DNA of 64,000 nucleotides from Magnetococcales bacterium DCbin4 (GTDB lineage Bacteria; Pseudomonadota; Magnetococcia; Magnetococcales; UBA8363): NCBI GenBank assembly GCA_002753735.1, contig PEAN01000008.1, positions 1 to 64,000 of the forward strand, read 5' to 3'. Shown piece by piece: positions 1 to 9,570 of this stretch (position 1 is its first letter; each line of letters starts with the position of its first letter). The notes under the pieces were generated by a model. It saw only the letters and a program-made list of their open reading frames with translations, ran no database searches and was not told where the DNA came from. The position numbers and the translations under genes were made by a program.

Positions 1-597
1 CCGGCGGGCGGCGGCTTTCAAGTCACCGCCTCTCCAGTCAGCGTGCCACCAGGACAAACGGGACTCTTTCTGGCTGACGGCATCCCCGATGTCGTCTCCA
101 GCGGTGGTATCGACTTCTCCATCCCTTCCACCGCCTTCGTTCACACCGACGGCAATGCCATTGTACAACTGCTGGCCCAGCAGGCCGATGGCCAAGCCCT
201 TCCCACCTGGCTCAAGTTTGACGCCACCACCGGCAAGTTTTCCGGCGAACCCCCGCCCGGCACCAACGCCGACGTCGCCATCAAGGTGGTGGCCCGGGAT
301 AGTTCGGGCAAGGAGGCCGTAGCGGTTTTCCGCGTCAAGGTGGGCAACCCGGCGCCCAATACCCCGACCGGTCCGGGGGCAGAACTTCTGGAACGACACG
401 CCCCATGGCTCCGACCCGTCCGTCTGGCCTCCATCTGGGACCGGGATGACGGTGGAACGGAGCAGACCAACCTTCGGCACGGCAAACAGGCATTCAGCCG
501 CCAACTGGCCACCCAGGGCCGCGATGGCCTGTTCGCCCGCGCCACACGGTTGCAACACGCTGCGGAAAAACTTGCATCCAGAGGAATACTGTCATAG
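1..597 (+). CDS. C-terminal part of a large surface/exported protein with Ig/cadherin-like (He_PIG-type) domain; 5' end outside window
   Basis: Frame open from base 1; ...GIPDVVSSGGIDFSIPSTAFVHTD...LPTWLKFDATTGKFSGEPPPGTNADVAIKVVARDSSGKEAVAVFRVKV is a typical putative-Ig/cadherin-like repeat; stop at 597. Confidence 0.75.
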   Translation, partial: PAGGGFQVTASPVSVPPGQTGLFLADGIPDVVSSGGIDFSIPSTAFVHTDGNAIVQLLAQQADGQALPTWLKFDATTGKFSGEPPPGTNADVAIKVVARDSSGKEAVAVFRVKVGNPAPNTPTGPGAELLERHAPWLRPVRLASIWDRDDGGTEQTNLRHGKQAFSRQLATQGRDGLFARATRLQHAAEKLASRGILS

Positions 598-659
598 GAA
601 TGTTTCTTGCTGTGTTCATTATGAACTACAATTAATAACCTGAATGACAGGGAAAAACT

Positions 660-2468
660 GTGACAATACCATCAAAACAAGGAACGGCAGGTTCCCGAAT
701 CCTTGGTTGTCTGGCCCTTTGCGGCCTGCTCGCCGCCGGCTGCACGGTAACCCCCAAGGCTTTGAACGTCGAAGAGTTGAATCGACAACGTACCCGGGAT
801 TTGGAATTGATGTTCAAGGGGGTGGCCCCCATCCAGCGCCCCCTGACCCGGGCGGAGGTGGTGGCGCGCGCCCTGCGTTTCAATCTGGACCATCGGGTCA
901 AGGTGGTGGAAGAGGCCCAGGCCATGGATCTCACCAGCCTGGACAAATTTGAACTGCTGCCGAAACTGGCCGCCAGCAGCGCCTATTCCGGACGTTCCAA
1001 CGACAGCGCCTCCAGCAGCCGGTCCATGCTCACCGGCCAACAGTCCCTGGAAGTTTCCACATCCCAGGAACGAGAGCGTCTGACATCGGATCTGGACCTG
1101 ACCTGGAACATCCTGGATTTTGGCGTCAGCTATTTCAACGCCCGTCAAAATGCCGACCGCCGCCTCATCGCCCACGAGCGGGAACGCAAGGTGATCCAAA
1201 ACCTGGTGCAGGAGGCCCGGTCGGCCTATTGGCGTGCCGTCGCCGCCCAGGAACTGCAACCCCGGTTGCAGGCAGCCATCACGCGGGCCGAGTCGGCGCT
1301 GGATGATGCCAAAAAAGCCGAGGACAGTGAACTGCGCTCACCGCTGGACTCTTTGCGCTACCGGAAATCGCTATTGGAAAACCTGCGACAACTCGAATCG
1401 CTGGCGCAGGAGATGTCCACGTCCAAGGTGGATCTGGCCACCATGATGACACTGCCGCCGGGCAGATCCTTCACCCTGGAAGTGCCCAAGGGTCCCCTGC
1501 AAGTTCCCGAGTGGTCGATGTCGCTTGAAAAAATGGAGGAATCGGCCCTGATCCGTCAGCCGGACATGAGGGAAATGGCCTATCAGGGGCGCATCACCGT
1601 CGATGAAAGCCGCAAAAGCCTGCTCAAGCTGTTCCCCGGCATCACCCTGAGCGCCTCGCGCAAACGCGACAACAACGCCTACACCCTCAACAAGGATTGG
1701 TACGAAACCGGCCTCAAGGTCACCTGGAATCTCCTGGGCCTGCTCTCGGCACCCGATCAACTGACCTACAACCGCACCAATGAAGAGGTCATGGAGATCA
1801 AGCGGCTGGCCCTGCGCATGGCCCTGCTCTCCCAGGTACACGTCGCCTGGCACCAATTCGATCAGGCCAAGGTGCAGTTGCGCCGTTCCAACGAACTCTT
1901 CGAGGTGGAAAAGGAGATCGCCCGCCACACCAGCAACCGGGCCGAACAGGAATCCCAAAGTCTCCTGGACCAGATCGCCAGCGAAACCAGCGCCATTCTG
2001 GCGGAAATACGCCTCTACAACGCCCTGGCCCTGACGCACAACGCCCTGGGCCGGATGATGGCCACCACCGGCCAGGATCCCGGAATCGGCTCCATCGGCG
2101 AAGGGGGATTGGAGGATCTCACCCAACGGGTGGATCGTTGGCTGGCCGGTCAGTTTTCCAGCGTCGGCATGCCGCCCCGCGGAACGCCGCCCGTGATTCC
2201 CGCCCGTACCCCGACCACAGCTGCGCCCGAGTCACCGGTTTTGCCAAACACCACCACACCCAAGGCACCCGGTCCGGCAACGGGAGAGGGGGCCGTTGTG
2301 GAAACCAACGCCGTCGTGCGCGGCGGACCTGGATCGCAGCACGCCAGAGTACGTCTGGTCACCGCTGGAGAAATCTTGAAAGTGCTTGAAACGAGTCCGG
2401 ACGGCCGATGGCTGCGCGTGGGACCCATGGAATGGATTGCCGCTCGTCTGGTTCGCCGTACACCATGA
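660..2468 (+). CDS. TolC-family outer membrane efflux protein with C-terminal SH3b-like domain
   Basis: Lipobox-like LLAAGC; long coiled-coil OEP repeats; C-terminus VRGGPGSQHARVRLVTAGEILKVLETSPDGRWLRVGPMEWIAARLV resembles SH3b. Confidence 0.85.
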   Translation: MTIPSKQGTAGSRILGCLALCGLLAAGCTVTPKALNVEELNRQRTRDLELMFKGVAPIQRPLTRAEVVARALRFNLDHRVKVVEEAQAMDLTSLDKFELLPKLAASSAYSGRSNDSASSSRSMLTGQQSLEVSTSQERERLTSDLDLTWNILDFGVSYFNARQNADRRLIAHERERKVIQNLVQEARSAYWRAVAAQELQPRLQAAITRAESALDDAKKAEDSELRSPLDSLRYRKSLLENLRQLESLAQEMSTSKVDLATMMTLPPGRSFTLEVPKGPLQVPEWSMSLEKMEESALIRQPDMREMAYQGRITVDESRKSLLKLFPGITLSASRKRDNNAYTLNKDWYETGLKVTWNLLGLLSAPDQLTYNRTNEEVMEIKRLALRMALLSQVHVAWHQFDQAKVQLRRSNELFEVEKEIARHTSNRAEQESQSLLDQIASETSAILAEIRLYNALALTHNALGRMMATTGQDPGIGSIGEGGLEDLTQRVDRWLAGQFSSVGMPPRGTPPVIPARTPTTAAPESPVLPNTTTPKAPGPATGEGAVVETNAVVRGGPGSQHARVRLVTAGEILKVLETSPDGRWLRVGPMEWIAARLVRRTP

Positions 2469-3445
2469 CCCAACAGACAAAACGATTTGACATGAGAAGA
2501 AGGTGTATTCATTCACCGGAACCCGCTCCGACAAGGGGATGTCCCCCCCCCACTCCGGGCCTTGCATCGTCCTGGAGACGGTTCGTCATTCCCTTCGTCC
2601 TGGTCCTGATCGCGTGTCATCCCAAGGTTCTCCTGGCCGCCGACCCCTGGCAGAAGGCTCCAGGATCCACCCCGGGAGCAGCGTCCGCCGACATCGGTTC
2701 CCCCCCCGGTCGCCCCTTCCAACCCACCGCCCTCAGGTCGGAAAGTCTGCGCGGTCAGATCCTGCCGCGGGACCATACCACCCTGGCCACCGAGCTGCCT
2801 GCAAGGATCCTGCGGATCCATGTCGCCGAAGGGGGCCGATTCAAAGCTGGAGAAACCCTGGTAACCCTGGATTGTGGCATCCAGCAGGCGCAGCTGAGAA
2901 AAGCGCGGGCGGCACGGACAGCGGCGGAGAAGATCGCCTCCGTCAATGCCAAACTTGCGGAAATGAACTCCATGGGAACCCTGGAGGTGGCCACCAGTGC
3001 CGCCGAAGCCGCCAAAGCCCGGGCCGAAGAGAGTCTTTGGGCGGCAACGGTGGACAAATGTTCCCTTGCGGCCCCCTTCCCCGGACGGGTGGCCGAACAG
3101 AAAGGACGCGAACACCAATATCTTCAGGCCGGCCAGCCCGTCCTCGACATTCTCGATGACAGCCGGTTGGAGGTTGAATTCATCGCACCCTCCAGTTGGT
3201 TGTCCTGGATCAAACCGGGACTTGAATTCGTCCTGCACGCCGACGAGACCGGGATGGAGCATCCCGCCAGGATCATCCGCCTCGGTGCCCGGGTGGATCC
3301 GGTCAGCCAGTCCATCAAGATCACCGGTCAACTCACCGGCGGCACCGATGGACTGCTTGTCGGCATGAGTGGACGGATCGCCATCACCCCACCGCACGCG
3401 TCCGGCCTTGATCACACCACTCCCGGACCTTCCACTCCACCGTGA
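2465..3445 (+). CDS. HlyD/RND-type periplasmic adaptor
   Basis: ATG at 2465 overlaps upstream stop (ATGA); lipoyl/barrel-sandwich motif ATELPARILRIHVAEGGRFKAGETLVTLDC and AAPFPGRVAEQKGREHQYLQAGQPVLDI. Confidence 0.85.
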   Translation: MTQQTKRFDMRRRCIHSPEPAPTRGCPPPTPGLASSWRRFVIPFVLVLIACHPKVLLAADPWQKAPGSTPGAASADIGSPPGRPFQPTALRSESLRGQILPRDHTTLATELPARILRIHVAEGGRFKAGETLVTLDCGIQQAQLRKARAARTAAEKIASVNAKLAEMNSMGTLEVATSAAEAAKARAEESLWAATVDKCSLAAPFPGRVAEQKGREHQYLQAGQPVLDILDDSRLEVEFIAPSSWLSWIKPGLEFVLHADETGMEHPARIIRLGARVDPVSQSIKITGQLTGGTDGLLVGMSGRIAITPPHASGLDHTTPGPSTPP

Positions 3446-4758
3446 CCTCAACGCCCCCCCCATTGGTTGTCCTTTTGCAACTGGGCCAAAGGGGACGCAG
3501 TGCCGAGACCCTCGAGGAGTTGCACTTCATCCTGGTCAACGAAAGCCATACCCTGGTTCCCTATCGCCAGGGTGTGTTGTGGAACGCTGTCGGCAAGGTT
3601 GTCACCCTCTCCGGTGTCCCGACGGTGGATCCCCGCATCCCTTTTGTGTTGTGGCTGAACCGCCTTTACCATGCCTTCAGTCAGATTGGCGCGCCCTCCC
3701 CCTTGCTCCTGTCAGGACACGAGGCTCCCGATCCCCTGCGGGACCAGTGGCCGGAGTGGTTACCCCAGCACGCGGTCGTATTCCACCTCAAAGCCCATCG
3801 GATCACCCTGGGATGGCTGCTCCTGGCGCGTGAGGAACCCTTCGACGGAAACGAACTCGTCCTGCTCGAACATCTGGCGGAGATCCAGGCACATGCCTGG
3901 GCCTTGCAACGGGCACACAAACCCCCACCCTGGTGGACGAAGATCTTTTCCCGAAAAAGCTGGCTGGCCCTGCCGGTCGTGCTTCTGGCGATCCTGTCGC
4001 TCCGGGTTCCCCTCTCGGCCCTGGCTCCGGGTAAACTCGTCGCCGTCAATCCCGAGGTCATACGCGCTCCCATGGATGGGGTGGTGATGCAGTTCCATGT
4101 TCAACCCAACGATCCGGTCCAGATCGGCCAACCCCTGTTCGATCTGGACGATACCAACCTGAAAAGCCGTCTGGATGTGGCACGCAAAAGTTTGGATATT
4201 GCCAACTCGGAATATTTCCTCGCCACCCAACAAGCCCTGTCCGACCCCCGATCAAAAGGACAACTGGCCATTCTGATCGGGCGGGTGGAGGAAAAACGTC
4301 TGGAAGCGGAAGGGCTGGAAGAATTGCTCGGGCAGAGTCGGGTTGCCGCCAGCCGTGATGGCATCGCCCTGTTCAGCGACCCGCAAGGCTGGATTGGCCG
4401 CCCGGTGGTGACCGGTGAAAAAATTCTCATGGTCGCTCAGGAGAAGGAAACCGAAATCGAGGCATGGTTGTCCAGCGGCAATCTGATTCCCCTGGAACCG
4501 GGGGCAAAGGTGACTCTTTTTCTCAACATCGATCCCCTGCATCCGCGCCAGGCACGCCTGCGGTTTCTGGCCTTTGATGCCACCCCCCGTCCCGACGGCA
4601 CCCAGGCCCATCAATTGCGCGCCACCCTGACCGGGGAAGGCCCGCCACTTCGTCTGGGCCTCCAGGGAATGGCCCGCCTCCAGGGGGAACGGGTTTCCCT
4701 CTTCTGGTGGCTGGCCCGCCGTCCCCTGGCAGTCATGCGCCAGTGGCTCGGCTGGTGA
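3442..4758 (+). CDS. GAF-like N-terminal domain fused to HlyD-family membrane adaptor
   Basis: GTG at 3442 overlaps previous stop (GTGA); N-terminal GAF-like region, TM near SWLALPVVLLAILSL, then lipoyl-like APMDGVVMQFHVQPNDPVQIGQPLFDLD. Confidence 0.8.
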   Translation: MTSTPPPLVVLLQLGQRGRSAETLEELHFILVNESHTLVPYRQGVLWNAVGKVVTLSGVPTVDPRIPFVLWLNRLYHAFSQIGAPSPLLLSGHEAPDPLRDQWPEWLPQHAVVFHLKAHRITLGWLLLAREEPFDGNELVLLEHLAEIQAHAWALQRAHKPPPWWTKIFSRKSWLALPVVLLAILSLRVPLSALAPGKLVAVNPEVIRAPMDGVVMQFHVQPNDPVQIGQPLFDLDDTNLKSRLDVARKSLDIANSEYFLATQQALSDPRSKGQLAILIGRVEEKRLEAEGLEELLGQSRVAASRDGIALFSDPQGWIGRPVVTGEKILMVAQEKETEIEAWLSSGNLIPLEPGAKVTLFLNIDPLHPRQARLRFLAFDATPRPDGTQAHQLRATLTGEGPPLRLGLQGMARLQGERVSLFWWLARRPLAVMRQWLGW

Positions 4759-6851
4759 ACACAACCCTGCCCGGGCTGCGGGAGGAGCTGACCCTTCATC
4801 CGGCCCCCCCCGCCCCCGACGGTTCCCCGGTCTGGACCCTGGCCGACCCGTCCCGGAACCGGTTTTTCCGGATTAACTGGCTGATGTTCGAAATTCTATC
4901 CCGCTGGCATGAAGGCGATACCCAAACGGTGCAAGATCGCATCCGCCGGGAGACGCCGCTGACCATTGATGCCGAAGATATGGAACAAACCGCCCGTTTC
5001 CTGTCGAACAACCACCTGCTCACCTCGCCTCATCCGGAGCACAGCCGATCCCTGGCCATGAAGGCCCGGGCCAATCGCGGCCAGTGGCTGACCTGGCTGC
5101 TGCATCACTACCTGTTCTTCCGGATCCCGTTGGCGCAACCGGACCGGTTTCTGTCGAGAAGCCTGCCGTGGGTTGCGATTTTTTTCAGCCGGGGATTCTT
5201 CTGGTTGCTGGGGGGATCGGGGTTGTTGGCGCTTTTTCTGCTGCTCAGGCAGTGGGATCCTTTCCAAGCGGAGCTGCTGAACCATCTTCAGCGAATCGGT
5301 CTTCTGGAAACCGGCCTGGCCCTGATCGCGGTCAAGGGCATCCACGAGTTGGGGCATGCCTACACGGCCAAACGCCATGGCTGCCGCGTGCCGACCATGG
5401 GGGTGGCCTTTTTGGTGCTTCTGCCATTGCTCTATACCGACACCACGGAAGCCTGGAAACTGGGAGACAAGCACAAACGGCTGTCCATCGCCCTGGCAGG
5501 CATTGTGGCGGAAAGTGCGTTGGCCATCCTTGCGCTGCTGGCCTGGAACCTGCTGCCCCAGGGGCCTGGACGCGAGGTGGCGTTCTGGCTGGCCACCACA
5601 TCCCTGGCGACGACCCTGGCGATCAACCTTTCCCCGTTCATGCGTTTCGACGGTTATTTCGTGCTGTCGGACTGGCTGGATCTACCCAACCTGCACGAAC
5701 GCTCCTTTGCCCTGACCCGCTGGCACCTGCGGGAATGGCTTTTTTCTCCCGGTCTGCCGCCGCCAGAGACAACCCGTCCAGGGATGGGACCGTTCTTCAT
5801 CCTTTTTGCCCTGGCCACCTGGATCTACCGCTTCGTCCTGTTTTTTGGAATCGCCATCCTGGTCTACCATTTTTTCATCAAGATCGTGGGGATATTCCTG
5901 TTTGCCGTGGAAATCGGCTGGTTCATTTTTCTGCCCGTCTGGCGGGAGGTCAACACCTGGTACCAGCTCAAGGGATTGGCCAGAACCACCTGGAGACTGC
6001 CGGGAATCCTCCTCCTGTTACTCGTTCTGCTCTGCGCCCCGCTATCGCGGCAGATCACCGCGCCTGCCATCGTGCAACCGGAGCGGATGATGCGCATCCA
6101 TGTTCCGGAAACGTCCCGATTGGAGCGACTGCCCCCCGCAAACCACGGAACCTTCCACCAAGGTGAAGAACTGTTCGTTCTCGCATCCCCCGAGATCAAG
6201 CGCCAGGAACGACTCAATCGGGTTCGGCTGCAAGGCTCCAACTGGCAACTCGACGCCGCCGGCCTGGAGTTGGGCTGGGCACGGCAGGCGCTTCTCGCCC
6301 AGGGAGAACGAGCGCGTTCGGCCACCACCCTGGCCGGGCTTGCGGCGGCCCGGCAACACCTGACCCTGTCCGCCCCCTTTGATGGCAAACTTTTGGACAT
6401 CCCCCCGGATCTGGCACCCGGGGTCTGGCTTGGGGCGGGGACCCCTCTGGCGACGCTGGTTGGCTTCGGTCGGCTTGTGATCGATGTCTACCTGGATGAA
6501 GAGGCATTGGGCCGGTTGAGAACGGGTGCCGAAGGGCAGTTCATCCCCAATGTGGTGGAATTCCCGTCCATACCACTACGAGCCGGGAACATGGAAACCA
6601 TTGGCTTGACCGAACTGGAGGAACCTTTGATGGCTTCCCTTTATGGGGGCCCCATCGCCGTCAGAATGCAACACAACGTCGCCGTGCCGGAAGCGGCTTT
6701 GTTTCGGCTGCGCCTGAACGCGGACATGCCTCCCGGTTGGCCTTCCATGCGTTTGGCCGGGGAGGTCCACCTTCAGGCTGAACCTCGTTCCTTTCTGGAA
6801 CGTTTGATCCGGGCAACGCTTCTTGTGCTGGTGCGGGAATGGGAAATGTGA
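4755..6851 (+). CDS. PqqD-like / M50 site-2 protease-type polytopic protein with C-terminal HlyD-like domain ('putative peptide zinc metalloprotease' type)
   Basis: GTG at 4755 overlaps previous stop; HELGHAYTAKRHG zinc motif, LSPFMRFDGYFVLSDWLDLPNL second metal-ligand motif, HlyD-like C-terminal half. Confidence 0.85.
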   Translation: MNTTLPGLREELTLHPAPPAPDGSPVWTLADPSRNRFFRINWLMFEILSRWHEGDTQTVQDRIRRETPLTIDAEDMEQTARFLSNNHLLTSPHPEHSRSLAMKARANRGQWLTWLLHHYLFFRIPLAQPDRFLSRSLPWVAIFFSRGFFWLLGGSGLLALFLLLRQWDPFQAELLNHLQRIGLLETGLALIAVKGIHELGHAYTAKRHGCRVPTMGVAFLVLLPLLYTDTTEAWKLGDKHKRLSIALAGIVAESALAILALLAWNLLPQGPGREVAFWLATTSLATTLAINLSPFMRFDGYFVLSDWLDLPNLHERSFALTRWHLREWLFSPGLPPPETTRPGMGPFFILFALATWIYRFVLFFGIAILVYHFFIKIVGIFLFAVEIGWFIFLPVWREVNTWYQLKGLARTTWRLPGILLLLLVLLCAPLSRQITAPAIVQPERMMRIHVPETSRLERLPPANHGTFHQGEELFVLASPEIKRQERLNRVRLQGSNWQLDAAGLELGWARQALLAQGERARSATTLAGLAAARQHLTLSAPFDGKLLDIPPDLAPGVWLGAGTPLATLVGFGRLVIDVYLDEEALGRLRTGAEGQFIPNVVEFPSIPLRAGNMETIGLTELEEPLMASLYGGPIAVRMQHNVAVPEAALFRLRLNADMPPGWPSMRLAGEVHLQAEPRSFLERLIRATLLVLVREWEM

Positions 6852-6970
6852 GACTGCCAATTCATTGATCTATTATTGAAAAAAAAGGGGTCTGGGGGAT
6901 TGCCCCATAAGCGTTGATTTACTTTGAACTGTTTATTGAAGGCCAGGATATGTGCCAAAACAGGCGCATT

Positions 6971-7215
6971 ATGGCTAATTCAATCAAACTGATGAACCAA
7001 AATTGGAATTTCATTCTTTCCTTGCTTCCAGCCAACTGGGAGGCACTTGCCAAGGAAACGGGGGCCGTGCGGTTTTCAAAGAAGAACGTCAATTCCCTTG
7101 GGGACTTGATGAGGATCTATTTTCTTCACGTTGCCGCCGGTTATTCGCTTTCAGAAAGTTCTGCACGGGCAAGATTGGCAGGAATGGGTGAAATGTCGGG
7201 CGTTGCTTTGATGCC
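6971..7215 (+). pseudogene. Truncated IS4-type transposase N-terminus
   Basis: MANSIKLMNQNWNFILSLLPANWEALAKETGAVRFSKKNVNSLGDLMRIYFLHVAAGYSLSESSARARLAGMGEMSGVALM, then similarity lost. Confidence 0.65.
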
Positions 7216-7554
7216 GGCCTGTTTATCAATTGGTACAATTCAACCAATTTGGAAGGGTAAGGGGATCAAACAGGTTCAGAGATCCGGAAAGGACAGATGG
7301 TCGGAGGATTAAAATGTTTCCGGTACAGCAGTTCTACGCCATGGTCGCATAAATATGGCGAGATCTCATGGGATCTTTGGCCCGCAACGGAGTTTGCGAT
7401 GAAACCCGATAAACTTCTTCGCCCCACAACAATTTTCTTCTGTAAACACGCCCCCACGCTCCATCTCCGTAAAAATCGCTAAAGAGGGGTACCAGGGGGA
7501 ACACGGTATCAGAAATCATATCCACAGCCAGCCAGGCGATACCAGGGAACCACC

Positions 7555-7728
7555 CTATTTATTGGTCTTCTTAACACAGTCGTAGATAAATCTGGCTTTA
7601 TCTTTCGTTATTTTCTTCTCTTCTGCAAGTTTTTTGCACGCAATCATCGGATCCTCTTTCGCAGAAGCACCCACAGCCCAATTGACACCAATCAACAGAG
7701 TGACAAAAACAACGATCAGTTTCTTCAT
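7555..7728 (-). CDS. Small secreted protein (57 aa) with signal peptide, weakly PsiF-like
   Basis: MKKLIVVFVTLLIGVNWAVGASAKEDPMIACKKLAEEKKITKDKARFIYDCVKKTNK; signal peptide plus paired Cys. Confidence 0.6.
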   Translation of the reverse strand: MKKLIVVFVTLLIGVNWAVGASAKEDPMIACKKLAEEKKITKDKARFIYDCVKKTNK

Positions 7729-8052
7729 ATAACCCCCCTGGAAGGCGGTCCCCAAGCATCGCAAAAAAACGCGAAGAACGATTTGCCCTGGATAATCACA
7801 TTTAACCATTTGATTTCCTAAGAGAACGGTACAATCATCCCATCACTTTGATGAAAGGTCAAGGACGAAAAGAAAATGAGCGGAGCAGAGCCGCCAACGG
7901 TGGTGATTGAGGCGCCGGCAGCGTCCTTCGAGCAAGGATTTTACCAGATACCGGTTCAACGGGAATCAATATGGAAAGTGAAGACTGGTCCGTAAGCGCC
8001 GAACGAACCGCAGGGTTCCAAAGATTTCCCATATCCACGATTCTCGTTCCAT

Positions 8053-8450
8053 ATGTTCAACGTCATGGAGGTGGATATGGATGCGCGAACGCCGGGTGGG
8101 GTTGGATGGACGCCCCTGCAAAAATTTTGGATCAAGCATGCCAAGCAATGTGAGGGCGTGTCTGGCGGGATGTTGAAAGAGTACGCTCTGAAGTTTGCCG
8201 TGATGCGCCCGCCTCACGATCTGACGGAGGTGCCGCCATGCACCCGCCCTATCGATTTTCGCAAGGGCCTCGTCAGCCTGGCGACACTGGTCGAAGGGAA
8301 CCTGGATTGGGAACCCGTTTTCTGGCCGGCTTTTTGTGTTTACCAACCGGCAGCGCAACAGGGTGAAGATTCTTTACTGGGAGCGTAACGGTTTTTGTCT
8401 TTGGCAGAAGCGGTTGGAGCAGGAAAGGTTTTATTGGTGTAGAGGATCCG
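8053..8450 (+). pseudogene. IS66-family remnant (tnpA-like fragment followed by frameshifted tnpB/Orf2)
   Basis: GWTPLQKFWIKHAKQCE... then [26 protein letters not shown]; after a frameshift near 8325 [35 protein letters not shown]. Confidence 0.8.
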
Positions 8451-8599
8451 AGGGCAATGGCGCTTAGATAGGAGATTTATTTCAGACTTCAATTGACTGT
8501 GACATCGACCCCCTGATGGCGCATGATTAACGTATCTCAAGCGTTAAACTGTGACCAAACAGGAGGCCGATGATGTTCAAGTCTACACGGAGAGCGGCT

Positions 8600-9230
8600 G
8601 TACTCCAAATCGAAAATTGAAAATGCAATTTTCCCCTGAGGGATGGATTGCCGTTCGGGGATGTGTTGTCGTCTGGCTTCATACTCCAGATTTTGGAAGA
8701 GCAAAAAGCAGTATTCCGTGACCGAGTTCTTTCTCCAATCGTGACTCTGGCGGCCTTCATTGCCCAGGTTCCCAATGCGGATCATTCTTGTCGCGGAGCG
8801 GTCGCCCGTGTGATCGTGGAAAGGATTGAACAAGGCAAGTCGCCATGTTCTCCTGGAACCGGTGCATACCGTCAGGCACGCCAGAGACGACGGTATCGAT
8901 GCCTGACACACCTGAAAACCAAGTTGATTTTCCTCAACCGGTCTGCCAGAAGCCGGGGCTTGGATTTCCTCTGGCACGCTTGGTGGTCTTGATTCCGTTG
9001 GCTACTGGAGCCGTTTTGGATATGGCCGTGGGACCGGGTCAGGGGAAGGCAACCGGTGAACATGCTTTGCTTCGACAAATTCTCGGTGGATTGAAGTTTG
9101 GCGATATTCCGATTGCAGATCGTTATTATTGTTCATATTTTCTTCTTGCAATGCTGAGCCTGATGGGTGTGGATGCGGTCTTCCAGGTTCATGCGAGCCG
9201 CCAAATAGATCTTCGCAGGGGACTGCAGGA
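8600..9230 (+). pseudogene. Decayed IS4-family transposase with frameshift/deletion
   Basis: LPFGDVLSSGFILQILEEQKAVFRDRVLSPIVTLAAFIAQV...CSPGTGAYRQARQR (one frame), then MPDTPENQVDFPQPVCQKPGLGFPLARLV...GKATGEHALLRQILGGLKFGDIPIADRYYCSYFLLAMLSLMGVDAVFQVHASRQIDLRRG (another frame). Confidence 0.8.
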
Positions 9231-9570
9231 AATGGCGATGAGGGAATTGCTTGGTTTCATGAGGCATTTTCAATGCTCCAACTGTTTTCGGTTCACCAAT
9301 TCTTCCCATGTCCATTAACCATCAACATATTATCAATAGAGCATCCAAATTGGTCTCATTTTGAATTTCATTGGATCCCATTTTTGATTATAAATGAGCT
9401 CGAATCATCTATCGGGTCATCCTATCCAACATGATCAATGGAACAAGCAATTTCATTATCATTTTTATCATGCAACATGTTGGGGATTCTTGGACTGATT
9501 TATATATTAATAATCTTTTTAACGATTAATATTATTGCTGCACCGTCCCACCTCAACAAGGTTCACGACG

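Noticed and set aside
1371-2126. Antisense ORF (251 aa, minus) over the TolC gene
   Set aside because: Shadow ORF; TolC-like sense translation is clearly the coding one
5084-6166. Overlapping plus-strand ORF (360 aa) within the M50 gene
   Set aside because: Alternative frame of a well-supported M50-HlyD gene; composition typical of out-of-frame translation
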